From Pseudonocardia sp. DSM 110487 (GTDB lineage Bacteria > Actinomycetota > Actinomycetes > Mycobacteriales > Pseudonocardiaceae): DNA of 64,000 bases. Below the pieces are notes generated by a model. It saw only the letters and a program-made list of their open reading frames with translations. It was not told the origin of the DNA and did not search any database. A program made the translations under genes and the position numbers. The first letter of the stretch is position 1. Each line of letters opens with the position of its first letter. Positions 8,148 to 16,875 of this stretch are shown here, piece after piece. The stretch covers positions 6,634,001 through 6,698,000 of the forward strand of contig NZ_CP080521.1 of assembly GCF_019468565.1 (NCBI RefSeq), in the 5' to 3' direction.

Positions 8148-9182
8148 TCAGGCGGCCGTGCTGCGATCGGCGTCCAGCGCGCCGGCCGAGGTCTCCAGGG
8201 CCGTGTCCAGCACCTGGAGGCGGCGCCGCGGGTTCATCAGGTTGCCGCCCATGGCCTGCAGGTCGGCGGGCCCCGGGGTCAGCACGGTGACACGGGTGCC
8301 CAGGTCGCGCACCGCGCGCACCTCGGCGTCGAGCCAGCGGGTGAGCAGCCGGCGCACCTGCCGCTCCACCACCGCGACGGGATCGGTCGGTCGGTCGTAG
8401 GAGTAGCTGGCCATGGGCGCGAGGACGTACACCTCGTCCAACACGGGCGCACCCGGCCGCGCGAGCAGCGCCAGCGACGTGGACGACGCGACGCCGCCGT
8501 CGACGTAGCGGCGCCCCTCGATCACCTGCGGTGCGAACCAGCCCGGGATCGCGCAGGACGCGAGCACCGCGTCGGCGACCGAGGCCTGCGGAGCGCCTGC
8601 GCGCCCGAACACCACCCGGCGCCCGGAGTCGTAGTCGACTGCCACCACCCACAGCGGCTTGCCGGGAACCCAGCCGTCCGCCCGCGCCCCGCCGCGCGCC
8701 TGGAGGGCGTCGACCATCCGCACGAGCGACGTCATCCGCCGCCGCCCCAGCGGCAGCAGGCCGGACGCGGCCACCACGGGGTTCATCCGGCACGGCGAGA
8801 CGGCGGCCAGTGCGACCAGCCAGGGCGACCCGAGCAGCGGCAGCGGCACGGGCATCCGCCCGTCCCCGGACTCGCGCTCGATCGTGCGCAGCTCCGGCAG
8901 CTCGGCGGGCCTGCGGTCGGAGCCGGCGGCCGGGTCGGCGCCCCGCTGGTGGGCGAGCAGCTCCGGCACGTCCATGCCGCACCGCAACGCCGCACCGAGC
9001 ACGGCTCCCGCACTCGTGCCGAGCACGAGATCGAGGTCGCTCAGCGGCCGGTCGAGGCGTTCGACGAGGAGCGGGAGCACACCCGCCGTCCAGGCCGACC
9101 CGAGCAGGCCACCCGCCCCGAGAACGAGGCCGACGCGCGCGTGCCGGCGGGAGCGGGACCGAGGTGTGCGGATCTCCGGCAC
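8148..9182 (-). CDS. Patatin-like phospholipase
   Basis: 344 residues from a GTG preceded by GAGGAGGTCGTC. A Gly-rich oxyanion-hole motif VLGAGGLLGSAW lies at residues 20-31, the nucleophile elbow GTSAG at 55-59 (Ser57) and the catalytic Asp in DGG at 228-230. Ser-Asp dyad and spacing match the patatin/NTE esterase family (lipid acyl hydrolase, often called RssA-like). No signal peptide is visible, so a cytoplasmic or membrane-associated role is likely. A 12-base palindrome (TACT-CAAC-AGTA, 9205-9216) lies about 25 bases upstream and could be an operator. The gene is convergent with the monooxygenase. Confidence 0.88.
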   Translation of the reverse strand: MPEIRTPRSRSRRHARVGLVLGAGGLLGSAWTAGVLPLLVERLDRPLSDLDLVLGTSAGAVLGAALRCGMDVPELLAHQRGADPAAGSDRRPAELPELRTIERESGDGRMPVPLPLLGSPWLVALAAVSPCRMNPVVAASGLLPLGRRRMTSLVRMVDALQARGGARADGWVPGKPLWVVAVDYDSGRRVVFGRAGAPQASVADAVLASCAIPGWFAPQVIEGRRYVDGGVASSTSLALLARPGAPVLDEVYVLAPMASYSYDRPTDPVAVVERQVRRLLTRWLDAEVRAVRDLGTRVTVLTPGPADLQAMGGNLMNPRRRLQVLDTALETSAGALDADRSTAA

Positions 9183-9331
9183 GACGACCTCCTCGCTGAG
9201 CGTCGGTTACTCAACAGTAGCAAGGAGAAGCCACCTGGGGCGATCCACTGATCAGGGATCACGGCGACCGGCCCGCGACGGGGTGTGACCGGTCGTCGAA
9301 GCGGACGACGGTGGCGGCAAGCGCCGCCGCT

Positions 9332-10190
9332 TCACGTCGCGATCCGCTCGGTGGACTCCTCGGCCGAGTCGAGCCAGACCGTGCTGGTTCCGGTCGGGGT
9401 GACGGTGTGTCCGTAACGGGAGCGGTGGGGCATACCGTGGGCGACCCATGCGCGGTGCGCCGCGAGGATCTCGTCCCCGATCGATCGGGAGCCGCTCTGA
9501 AGTGCGGTGCCGTGGCTGTCGATCTCGACTCAGGAGCCGTCGTCAGTGCGCAAGATGCAGGTACCCCGGTCGGGCAGGCGCAGGGACTGCACGACCCCGG
9601 GGACCCGGAGGGCGAGCTGGAAGCCGAAGTCGGGATCGTCGAGGAGTTCTGGATCGAGATCGGCGGCGGCGCGGCGCATCGCCGTCCGGTCGAACGATGC
9701 GAGGCTCTCCCCAGATGTGCGAAACGGGTCGGTGACGTGCGGTCGAAGCCACATGAAATGGCCTGGAATGGAATAGAACCGACCCACGAGGTTGCCGTCG
9801 CCGTCGCGGCAAGCCGCGATCAACGTGCTCGACGTGACGGCGCGTAGGTCGGCCACGAGCCGCCCGTCGTCGGCGAGTTGCCCCCCACGCTCCGGGGACG
9901 GCGGGTACGGCGCAGGTGGCGAGGATTCGGTCGAACGGTGCGCGCTCTGGTACGCCGTCCGCGCCGTCGCCGGCCACGAGAGTAGGTGTGAACCCAACTG
10001 ACATGAGCGTCTCACGTGCCGCGTCGACGAGTTCCGGGTCGATGTCGATGCTGGTCACAGCCTCGCTGCCGAGGCGGTGGCAAAGTAGCGCTGCGTTGTA
10101 TCCGGTCCCGATCTCCAGCACCGTGTGGCCGGGCGCGGCGTCGAGCATGCCCAGCGTGCCAGCGTCGCTGGGACTTTGCGTGCGTCATCG
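9332..10190 (-). pseudogene. Broken PCMT-like methyltransferase (ATP-grasp peptide maturase type)
   Basis: Read on the minus strand, pieces of one protein lie in two frames. The 5' piece has SPSDAGTLGMLDAAPGHTVL, then EIGTGYNAALLCHRLG and GVPERAPFDRILATCAVP. The frame changes at a run of six Gs near 9885 (dropping one G gives AWGQLADDGR), and then comes RLVADLRAV and GHFMWLRPHVTDPF. A TGA at 9530-9532 stands where Trp is expected after DDGS, and the reading continues to a natural end at 9332 with RYGHTVTP and VWLD. An upstream in-frame stop removes the N-terminal half of the usual protein. The family is the protein-isoaspartate-methyltransferase-like enzyme linked to ATP-grasp (graspetide) maturation. 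The G-run shift could be a sequencing error; the TGA and the lost N-terminus make decay the better reading. Confidence 0.72.
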
Positions 10191-10394
10191 CCACGGTACG
10201 GCCCCGCGCGACACTCTGTCTCCGCAGCCTGACACTCGGACCTCGCTTCAGCCGCTTTCGTCGACTCTGCGTAGCACGCGGCTCGTTCGCGAATCTCCTC
10301 ACCTGAAACACCGGAGGTTCGCGTGCCCGAGTAATGGACGGCGTGGTGGGTCACGCTGCAGCACGACGACACGCCGAGCCCGTGGAGACATGCA

Positions 10395-10961
10395 TTACGT
10401 GGAGGTGACCTGACCGACCAGGTCGAGCATCGCAGCCCACGGGAGCGGACGACCGCCGGGCGGCGCTTGTCGCGGCTCATCAACGGGCCAGACGGATTCG
10501 CCGTACACCAGGTGGACACCTACGGAGCGCAGCGTGGCGAGGTGGCCGGCCCACGCGGGATGTCGGACGTGCGCGGCGCTCACTCGCGGAAAGACGATCA
10601 CAGGGACATCCGGATCACCGATGGCCTCGTTCGCAGTGGCGAGGGCCTGGTTGTCCGAGATGCCGAGGGCGAGCTTCGCGACCGTGTTGGCCGACGCCGG
10701 CGCCACCACGCAGCACGCGAGTTCCGGATGCGGGCGCGGCTCGTCGGGAAGCCTCGGGCGATCGCGGACCGGCAGGCCGGTGGCCTTCTCGATTCGCCTC
10801 AGCTCCGCACCGTCTGACAACCACCGGCTCGCCGTTGGGGTGAGGGTGACGGCAACCCGCCAGTCCAGCCGTAGTGCAGGCTCCACGAAGCCGTTCCAGA
10901 TGGTGCGTAACCCACCGGTCGCACACGCCACCAGCCCGACGACCATTCGATCAGCCACCAC
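10395..10961 (-). CDS. Small flavoprotein (HFCD / phosphopantothenoylcysteine-decarboxylase-like)
   Basis: 188 residues if the GTG at 10961 is used; GTG at 10958 or ATG at 10946 (MVVGLVACATGG) are alternatives. The stretch VVGLVACATGG is a flavin-binding start, and AVTLTPTASRWL followed by CVVAPASANTVAKLALGISD with PASANT is the HFCD (homo-oligomeric flavin-containing Cys decarboxylase) signature. Family members decarboxylate phosphopantothenoylcysteine or C-terminal Cys of peptides; this short single-domain form is not CoaBC. It ends about 200 bases from the methyltransferase relic and starts 6 bases after the cobB stop, so it may be read with cobB. The link to peptide modification is inference from the neighbour. 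Confidence 0.75.
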   Translation of the reverse strand: MVADRMVVGLVACATGGLRTIWNGFVEPALRLDWRVAVTLTPTASRWLSDGAELRRIEKATGLPVRDRPRLPDEPRPHPELACCVVAPASANTVAKLALGISDNQALATANEAIGDPDVPVIVFPRVSAAHVRHPAWAGHLATLRSVGVHLVYGESVWPVDEPRQAPPGGRPLPWAAMLDLVGQVTST

Positions 10962-10967
10962 GCTTCG

Positions 10968-12323
10968 CTACCCCTTCTCCGGCCCACGGATCTGAGGCGC
11001 GCTCCGGACGAAGCGCGCCACCGCGGCGGGCTCCCCCGCGGGATGGGTGTGCAGGAACGACGCGTGCACGCCGCCATGGACGAACCCCTCCGGCTCCGCC
11101 CCGCGCCAGGCCCAGGCTGCGGCCTCGCCGGCGCGCGGCGTGACCGACCAGTGGTGGAACTCGTGCCCCGTCACGCGCGCGCCCGCCGGGTGCAGCGCCG
11201 AGTCGGCGAGCGCAACGGCGTCGCGATAGCCCAGCGTGAGCCGCCCGGCGCGGGTCGCCGCGGCCGGGAGCACGCCGCACATCGGCGAGCCGTCCAGCGT
11301 CTCGCACAGGTACAGCAGCCCGCCGCACTCGGCGTGCACCGGCGCTCCCGACGCCGCCAGCTCCCGCACCGCGGCGAGCAGTGGCGCGTTGGCGCCGAGT
11401 TCGGCGACGTGTTCCTCCGGAAAGCCGCCGGGCAGCACGAGCGCGCCGGTGCCCTGAGGGAGGGCGGGGTCGCGCAGCGGGTCGACGGTGACCGGCTCCG
11501 CTCCGGCCGCGGCGAGCAGCTCGACGTGCTCGGCGTAGCCGAACGTGAACGCCGGGCCCCCGAGCACCGCCACTACCGGCCCGCGACCGGGTGGACCGTC
11601 ACCGACGGCGTCGCGCGGCGACCACGCCGGGCCGGCCGGCAGCGGCGCGGCCAGCCCGATCACGGCGTCGAGGTCGACGTGTGCCGCCACCAGCTCCGCC
11701 ATCGCGTCGACGGCGGCGGTGGCGGCTCCCCCGTGCTCCGCGGCCGTCACGAGCCCCAGGTGCCGGGACGGGACTTCGAGGGCGTCGCGGCGCGGGAGGG
11801 CACCGAGAACGGGCAGCCCCGCCTCCTCGGCGGCGGCGCGGAGCACGTCCTCGTGCCGCGCGCTGCCCACCCGGTTGAGCACGACGCCCGCGATCCGCAG
11901 GGCCGGGTCGAAGGAGCGGAACCCGTGCAGCAGCGCGGCCAGGCTGCGCGACTGGCCGCGGCAGTCGACGACCAGCAGCACCGGCGCCCCTAGTAGCCCC
12001 GCGACCTCGGCGGTGGAACCCGCACCATCGGGGATGCGCCCGTCGAACAGGCCCATCACGCCCTCGACCACGGCGATCTCGGCGCCCGCCGACCCGTGCC
12101 GGGCCAGCGGGGCGATCCGGTCGGCACCGACGAGCACCGGGTCGAGGTTGCGGCCCGGCCGCCCCGCGGCGAGCGTGTGGTAGCCGGGGTCGATGTAGTC
12201 CGGCCCGACCTTGAACGGAGCCACGGCCGTCCCCCGCCGCCGCAGCGCCGCCATGAGCCCGGTGGCGACGGTGGTCTTGCCGCTGCCCGATGCGGGCGCG
12301 GCGACCACCACCGCTCGGGTCAC
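10968..12323 (-). CDS. cobB: Hydrogenobyrinic/cobyrinic acid a,c-diamide synthase
   Basis: 451 residues from a GTG that opens TRAVVVAAPASGSGKTT; the P-loop is at about residues 12-17. APFKVGPDYIDPGYH and EGVMGLFDG are typical of CobB/CbiA. The C-terminal glutamine amidotransferase domain has VLPGGFPEEH near 297 and the nucleophile Cys334 in HAECGGLLYL. It amidates the a and c side chains with glutamine and ATP before cobalt insertion in the aerobic route. A longer frame upstream contains no CobB-like residues, so the GTG is preferred. The aldo/keto reductase gene lies 28 bases upstream on the same strand and may share its transcript. Confidence 0.93.
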   Translation of the reverse strand: MTRAVVVAAPASGSGKTTVATGLMAALRRRGTAVAPFKVGPDYIDPGYHTLAAGRPGRNLDPVLVGADRIAPLARHGSAGAEIAVVEGVMGLFDGRIPDGAGSTAEVAGLLGAPVLLVVDCRGQSRSLAALLHGFRSFDPALRIAGVVLNRVGSARHEDVLRAAAEEAGLPVLGALPRRDALEVPSRHLGLVTAAEHGGAATAAVDAMAELVAAHVDLDAVIGLAAPLPAGPAWSPRDAVGDGPPGRGPVVAVLGGPAFTFGYAEHVELLAAAGAEPVTVDPLRDPALPQGTGALVLPGGFPEEHVAELGANAPLLAAVRELAASGAPVHAECGGLLYLCETLDGSPMCGVLPAAATRAGRLTLGYRDAVALADSALHPAGARVTGHEFHHWSVTPRAGEAAAWAWRGAEPEGFVHGGVHASFLHTHPAGEPAAVARFVRSAPQIRGPEKG

Positions 12324-12351
12324 TGCGCTGATGGTGAGCTCGCGAGCTCGC

Positions 12352-13323
12352 TCACTGGTGGCCGAGCACCGGGTGCGGCACGTACGGCGCCTCGAGCGCG
12401 GCGATCTCCTCGTCCGACAGCTCCACGCCGACCGCGGCGACCGCGTCCTCGATGTGGCCGGGCTTCGTGGCCCCGACGATCGGCGCCGAGATCGCCTCCT
12501 TGTGCAGCATCCACGCGAGCGCCACCTGAGCCAGCGGCAGGTCACGGGCCTTGGCGACGTCGGCGACCGCCTGCACGACCGCGTCGTCGGACTCGGTGTA
12601 CATGTTGTCGGCGATCGGGTCGCTGGCGGCGCGGGTGGTGGTGCGCTCCTCCGGCAGCCGGGCGAGCCGTCCGCGGGCCAGCGGGCTCCACGGGATCACG
12701 CCGACGCCCTGGTCGAGGCAGAGCGGGTGCATCTCCCGCTCCTCCTCGCGGTAGATCAGGTTGTAGTGGTCCTGCATCGAGACGAAGCGGGTCCAGCCGC
12801 CCAGGTCGGCCGTGTGCTGGGCCTTCGCGAACTGCCACGCGTACATGCTGGAGGCGCCGATGTAGCGGGCCTTGCCCGCGCGCACGACGTCGTGCAGGGC
12901 CTCCATCGTCTCCTCGATCGGGGTCTCCGGGTCCCAGCGGTGGATCTGGTAGAGGTCGACGTGGTCGGTGCCCAGCCGGCGCAGCGACCCGTCGATGCTG
13001 GCCATGATGTGCTTGCGCGACAGCCCGCGGTCGTTGGGCCGGTCGCTCATCGGGAAGAACACCTTGGTGGCGAGCACGTAGTCATCGCGGCGCGGGAAGA
13101 ACTCACGCAGCAGGGTGCCGGTGAGCTCCTCGCACACGCCGAGCGAGTAGCCGTCGGCCGTGTCGAAGAACGTGATCCCCGCATCCACGGCGCTGCGCAC
13201 GAGCGGCCGGGAGGCGTCGATGTCGAGCACCCACTCCCGCCAGGTCGGGGTGCCGTAGCTCATCATCCCCAGGCAGATCCGCGAGACCTGCATACCGGTC
13301 GAGCCGAGTCGCGTGTACTCCAT
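12352..13323 (-). CDS. Aldo/keto reductase
   Basis: 323 residues. The TIM-barrel AKR landmarks are present: YTRLGSTGMQVSRICLGMMS at the N-terminus, DTADGYSLG with the catalytic Tyr at about residue 58, LATKVFF with Lys, VDLYQIHRWD and the cofactor-binding region PIVGATKPGHIEDA near the end. It resembles YghZ/Tas-type NADPH-dependent reductases. The substrate is unknown. The MarR gene ends 9 bases away on the upstream side, so MarR-reductase form a probable operon; cobB follows 28 bases later, which makes the reductase the only non-cobalamin gene directly abutting cobB. Confidence 0.9.
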   Translation of the reverse strand: MEYTRLGSTGMQVSRICLGMMSYGTPTWREWVLDIDASRPLVRSAVDAGITFFDTADGYSLGVCEELTGTLLREFFPRRDDYVLATKVFFPMSDRPNDRGLSRKHIMASIDGSLRRLGTDHVDLYQIHRWDPETPIEETMEALHDVVRAGKARYIGASSMYAWQFAKAQHTADLGGWTRFVSMQDHYNLIYREEEREMHPLCLDQGVGVIPWSPLARGRLARLPEERTTTRAASDPIADNMYTESDDAVVQAVADVAKARDLPLAQVALAWMLHKEAISAPIVGATKPGHIEDAVAAVGVELSDEEIAALEAPYVPHPVLGHQ

Positions 13324-13332
13324 GCGATCTGT

Positions 13333-13788
13333 CTACTCCTGGCCGGTGACCTCGCGCTCGTAGGCCCGCAACGTCTCGACGAACAACCGCCGTTGCTCGG
13401 CTGTCAGCGGCTCCATCGCCACCTTCCAGGCGTGCCCACCGGCGGCGAGCCAGTCGGTGACCGACCGCTCGTGCGCGGGCGCGATGCTGACGATCGTGCG
13501 CCGCCGGTCGGCGTCGTCCTCGCGGCGTTCGAGCACCCCCTGCCGGGAGAGGTCGGCGACCATCAGGCTCACGGTGGCGGGCGCGACCTCCAGCCGGGCC
13601 GCCAGCTCCTTCACCCCCAGCGGGCCGTCGAACACCAGGTAGGCCAGCAGCGACAGGTGCCGGGGCGCGAGCTGCAACACGCGCAACGGCTCGGGCGGCG
13701 GGATCCGCTTCGCCCGGCCCACGAGCCGGGGCATGAGCAGGAGGAGGGCGCGAGTGGCCTCGTCGACGCCGTACGCGTCACCGGACAC
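13333..13788 (-). CDS. MarR-family transcriptional regulator
   Basis: 151 residues from GTG with GGAGGTGAGGC upstream. The winged HTH spans about residues 45-115: LSLLAYLVFDGPLGVKELAA, then RLEVAPATVSLMVADLSRQG and RREDDADRRRTIVSIA, the DxRxxR wing typical of MarR. The ligand is unknown. It precedes the aldo/keto reductase gene by 9 bases and is divergent from a small GNAT gene with only 42 bases between, where both promoters appear to overlap. It probably controls itself, the reductase and possibly cobB. Confidence 0.9.
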   Translation of the reverse strand: MSGDAYGVDEATRALLLLMPRLVGRAKRIPPPEPLRVLQLAPRHLSLLAYLVFDGPLGVKELAARLEVAPATVSLMVADLSRQGVLERREDDADRRRTIVSIAPAHERSVTDWLAAGGHAWKVAMEPLTAEQRRLFVETLRAYEREVTGQE

Positions 13789-13830
13789 GCCTCACCTCCG
13801 ATCTGCATTCTAGCGACTAGCGTGATCGCC
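13789..13830. promoter_or_regulatory. Overlapping divergent promoters with MarR-type dyad
   Basis: For the MarR gene the minus strand has TAGAAT (complement of 13807-13812) as a -10 box. For the GNAT gene TAGCGT (13818-13823) lies 7 bases before the ATG, a leaderless arrangement. CTAGCGACTAG (13810-13820) is a dyad that covers both -10 boxes and is a candidate MarR site. Confidence 0.5.
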
Positions 13831-14106
13831 ATGGACGTCACCGATGTGCCCGAGCGCCGACGCTACGAGGCCCTGATCGACGGCGAGCTTGCCGGTATCG
13901 CCGAGTACCGCGCGTCCGAGCGGATCGTGACGTTCATCCACACGCAGGTCATGTCCGAGTTCGAGGGCAAGGGCGTGGCGAGCGGGCTGATCCGCGCGGC
14001 GCTGGACGACGTGCGCGCGCACGACAAGAAGGTGCGCGCGGTGTGCCCGTTCGTGAAGGGGTTCCTGGACAAGCACTCCGACGAGTACGGCGACCTGGTG
14101 GCCTGA
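13831..14106 (+). CDS. Small GNAT-like N-acetyltransferase
   Basis: 91 residues. The fold signature is that of the short YjdJ/COG2388-type GNAT proteins: YEALIDGELAGIAEYR, IVTFIHTQVMSEFEGKGVAS with the acetyl-CoA loop FEGKGVASGL, then KVRAVCPFVKGFLDKHSDEY. The conserved Cys and the HSDEY end fit the family. Substrate unknown. The start has no ribosome site; TAGCGT sits 7 bases upstream, so the transcript probably begins at the ATG. It is divergent from the MarR gene and followed by a hairpin. Confidence 0.88.
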   Translation: MDVTDVPERRRYEALIDGELAGIAEYRASERIVTFIHTQVMSEFEGKGVASGLIRAALDDVRAHDKKVRAVCPFVKGFLDKHSDEYGDLVA

Positions 14107-14117
14107 GGCCGCGCTCA

Positions 14118-14169
14118 CGGTGGTCGAGTAGGGACGGCGCCCCAGCGGGCCGGCGCTACTCGACCACCG
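14118..14169. terminator. Hairpin terminator containing GGTCGAGTAG repeat
   Basis: CGGTGGTCGAGTAG (14118-14131) pairs perfectly with CTACTCGACCACCG (14156-14169). The right arm is partly copied again at 14179-14195 (GGCCGGCGCTACTCGACC). It lies between the convergent GNAT and cobO genes. The same GGTCGAGTAGGG core is found in the hairpin near 29530. Confidence 0.7.
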
Positions 14170-14209
14170 GAAGAGGGGGCCGGCGCTACTCGACCTGCGC
14201 GGTCCCGAA

Positions 14210-14824
14210 TCACCACTCGATCCCGCGCTGCCCCTTCTGGCCCGCGTCCATCGGGTGCTTGACCTTGGTCGTCTCCATCACGAGGTCGGCGGCCTCGATC
14301 AGCTCCGGGGCGGCATCCCGCCCGGTGATCACCACGTGCTGGCGGCCGGGGCGGGCGGCGAGCACCTCGACGACCTCGCGCACGTCCACCCACCCCCACT
14401 TCATCGGGTAGGTGAACTCGTCGAGCACGTACAGGTCGTGCGCCTGCGTCTCGAAGCGGCGGCGGATCTCCGCCCAGCCCTCGGCCGCGGCGGCGGCGTG
14501 GTCGTCCTCGGAGCCCTTCTTGCGCGTCCAGGACCAGCCCTCGCCCATCTTGTGCCACTCGACCGGCCCGCCCTCGCCGGTCTGCTCGTGCACGCGGCCG
14601 AGTGCGCGGAACGCGGCCTCCTCGCCGACCTTCCACTTCGCCGACTTCACGAACTGGAAGACCCCGATCGACCAACCCTGGTTCCAGCCGCGCAGCGCCA
14701 GCCCGAACGCGGCGGTCGACTTCCCCTTCATCTCCCCCGTGTGGACGACGACCAGCGGCCGATTGCGGCGCTGGCGGGTGGTGAGCCCGTCGGCCGGAAC
14801 CGTGACGACCTGCCCCTGCGGCAT
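14210..14824 (-). CDS. cobO: Cob(I)yrinic acid a,c-diamide adenosyltransferase
   Basis: 204 residues from the ATG at 14824, chosen because GGAGGGGAAC precedes it; a longer frame would read through the upstream palindrome. VVVHTGEMKGKSTAAFGLAL carries the modified P-loop of CobO/BtuR near residue 25-37. GVFQFVKSAKW, EGWSWTRKK and LYVLDEFTYPMKWGWVDV are family hallmarks. It transfers 5'-deoxyadenosyl from ATP to the corrinoid cobalt. It follows the ChlID gene on the same strand with a 16-bp-arm palindrome between them, so it may have partly separate expression. Confidence 0.94.
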   Translation of the reverse strand: MPQGQVVTVPADGLTTRQRRNRPLVVVHTGEMKGKSTAAFGLALRGWNQGWSIGVFQFVKSAKWKVGEEAAFRALGRVHEQTGEGGPVEWHKMGEGWSWTRKKGSEDDHAAAAAEGWAEIRRRFETQAHDLYVLDEFTYPMKWGWVDVREVVEVLAARPGRQHVVITGRDAAPELIEAADLVMETTKVKHPMDAGQKGQRGIEW

Positions 14825-14844
14825 GTTCCCCTCCTCCGTCGGGT

Positions 14845-14886
14845 CGTGAGTGGATACGCGAGCTATAGCGCGCGTATCCACTCACG
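14845..14886. repeat. Dispersed palindrome, copy 1 (terminator-like)
   Basis: CGTGAGTGGATACGCG (14845-14860) and its exact complement CGCGTATCCACTCACG (14871-14886) form a 16-bp stem with a 10-base loop. It lies in the 71 bases between the ChlID stop and the cobO start. The same arm sequence forms the palindrome at 33578-33623. Confidence 0.8.
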
Positions 14887-14895
14887 AGGTGGGCC

Positions 14896-16875
14896 TTACG
14901 CGGCGCGCGCCGCCCGGACGACGCCGGCCACCTGATCGGCCGACAGCTCCGCGAGACCGAGTGCGGCTCCGCCCGCCGCGGCAGCCACGCGGGCGGCGAG
15001 GCCGAGCCGGACGGGGCCGCTCTCGCAGTCGACCACGATCGTCGCCACCCCGTCGGCGGCGAGCAGCCCGGCGGCGCGGCACGCGTCGGCAACCGGGTCG
15101 CCGCCAGGGCGGGCCGCCACGGTGGCGCGGCCGTCGGTGAGCAGCACGAGCAGCGCGCGGCGGCGCGGGTCCCGCAACCGCTCCACGCGCAGCACGGCCC
15201 GCGCCCGCAACAGCCCGTCGGCCAGCGGCGTGCGGCCACCGGTGCGCAGCTGCGCGAGCCGGACCTGAGCGGCGGGCACGCTGGACGTCGGCGGCAGCAC
15301 CAGCTCGGCTCCACCCGCCCGGAACGCGACCAGCCCGACCTTGTCCCGGCGCTGGTAGGCGTCCCGCAGCAACGACATGACCGCCCCGCTCACCGCCGCC
15401 ATCCGCTGCCGGGCGGCCATCGAGCCGGACGCGTCCACGGCGAAGAGCACGAGGTTGCCCTCCCGGCCCTCGCGCTCGGCGCTGCGCAGGTCGGCCGCGT
15501 GCAGCCGCAGGCCGGCGCCGGTGCGGCCGCGGCCCCGCTGGTGCGGGGCGGCCGCGGCGATGGTGGCAGGCAGATGCAGGTCGGCGGCGCGCCGCGGCGC
15601 GGTCCCGGACGCGCGGACCACCCGGCCGGTGTCGGTGCGCGCCCGCGACCGGCGCCCGGGCGCTCCCTCCCCGATGCCCGGCACCTGCAGCAGCCGTGCC
15701 CGGAACGGCGCCGACGCCGGCGGCGCGGCCTGAGGCCGGCCGTCACCCGCCGGGCGCGGCGCCGTGCCCGAGTCGGAGTCGCCGGAGGCCGGGGACTCGC
15801 CGGGTTCAGGGGCGCCGCCGCCAGGTCCGCGGTCGTCCGGGCCGTCCGGTGGCTCCTGCTCGTCCGCATCGCGAAGCGCGTCGTCCAGGGCCTGCTCGTC
15901 CATCCCCGGCTCGTCGAACGGGTCGCGGCGGCGCCGGTGCGGCAGCGCGAGCCGCGCGCCCACGCGCACGTCCTCCTCCGCGACGGCGCCCGCCCCGCGC
16001 CACGCCGCATGGGCGATCGCGGCGCGCGCGATCACGAGGTCGGCCCGCATGCCGTCGACGTCGAAGGCCGCGCAGACGGCGGCGATGCGGCGCAGCTCGG
16101 CGTCCGGGAGCGCGACGGCGCCGACCCGGTCCCTCGCCTCGGCGATCCGCTGGGCCGTGCCCCGCTCTTCGTCCTGCCACCCGGCGACGAAACCGGCAGG
16201 GTCGGCCTCAAACGCGAGCCTGCGCCGCACGACCTCCACCCGCGTCTCGACGTCGCGCGCCGCCCGTACCTCGACGGTGAGCCCGAACCGGTCGAGCAGC
16301 TGCGGGCGCAGCTCGCCCTCCTCCGGGTTCATCGTGCCGACCAGCAGGAACCGCGCAGCGTGCGAGACCGACACGCCGTCGCGCTCCACGTGGGCCCGGC
16401 CCATGGCGGCGGCGTCGAGCAGCAGGTCCACCAGGTGGTCGTGCAGCAGGTTGACTTCGTCGACGTACAGCACGCCGCGGTGCGCGTCGGCGAGCAGGCC
16501 CGGCTGGTAGGCGCGCACGCCCTCGGAGAGGGCGCGCTCCAGGTCGAGGGAGCCGACGAGGCGGTCCTCGGTGGCACCCACCGGCAGCTCGACGAGCCGG
16601 GCCGGGCGGACGTCGGCCGCGCCACCCGGCGGGTGTGGCCCGTCCGGGCAGGCCGGGTCGGGCGCGCCGGGCGCGCAGCCGAACCGGCAGCCGGGCACCA
16701 CGTCGAGCGCAGGCAGCAGCGCCGCGAGCGCGCGCACGGCCGTCGACTTCGCGGTGCCCTTCTCCCCGCGCACGAGGACGCCGCCGACGCCAGGGTGCAC
16801 GGCGTTCAGCAGCAGCGCGAGCCGGAGGTCGTCGTGGCCGACGAGGGCGGAGAAGGGGAACTGCGGACCGCTCAC
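14896..16875 (-). CDS. ChlI/ChlD-type chelatase ATPase (putative cobaltochelatase subunit)
   Basis: 659 residues combining an AAA+ domain and a von Willebrand A domain. Walker A is RGEKGTAKST at 36-45, Walker B is VLYVDEVNLL at 135-144, and MNPEEGELRPQLLDRFGL is the sensor region. Residues about 315-460 are an acidic, Pro/Gly-rich linker. The VWA domain starts near 476 with LFAVDASGSMAARQ, a full MIDAS. In actinobacteria this fused ChlI-ChlD protein is thought to power CobN for cobalt insertion; magnesium chelation is the alternative. No CobN lies in this window. It overlaps the cobQ stop as ATGA, which supports the cobalamin role. Confidence 0.88.
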   Translation of the reverse strand: MSGPQFPFSALVGHDDLRLALLLNAVHPGVGGVLVRGEKGTAKSTAVRALAALLPALDVVPGCRFGCAPGAPDPACPDGPHPPGGAADVRPARLVELPVGATEDRLVGSLDLERALSEGVRAYQPGLLADAHRGVLYVDEVNLLHDHLVDLLLDAAAMGRAHVERDGVSVSHAARFLLVGTMNPEEGELRPQLLDRFGLTVEVRAARDVETRVEVVRRRLAFEADPAGFVAGWQDEERGTAQRIAEARDRVGAVALPDAELRRIAAVCAAFDVDGMRADLVIARAAIAHAAWRGAGAVAEEDVRVGARLALPHRRRRDPFDEPGMDEQALDDALRDADEQEPPDGPDDRGPGGGAPEPGESPASGDSDSGTAPRPAGDGRPQAAPPASAPFRARLLQVPGIGEGAPGRRSRARTDTGRVVRASGTAPRRAADLHLPATIAAAAPHQRGRGRTGAGLRLHAADLRSAEREGREGNLVLFAVDASGSMAARQRMAAVSGAVMSLLRDAYQRRDKVGLVAFRAGGAELVLPPTSSVPAAQVRLAQLRTGGRTPLADGLLRARAVLRVERLRDPRRRALLVLLTDGRATVAARPGGDPVADACRAAGLLAADGVATIVVDCESGPVRLGLAARVAAAAGGAALGLAELSADQVAGVVRAARAA

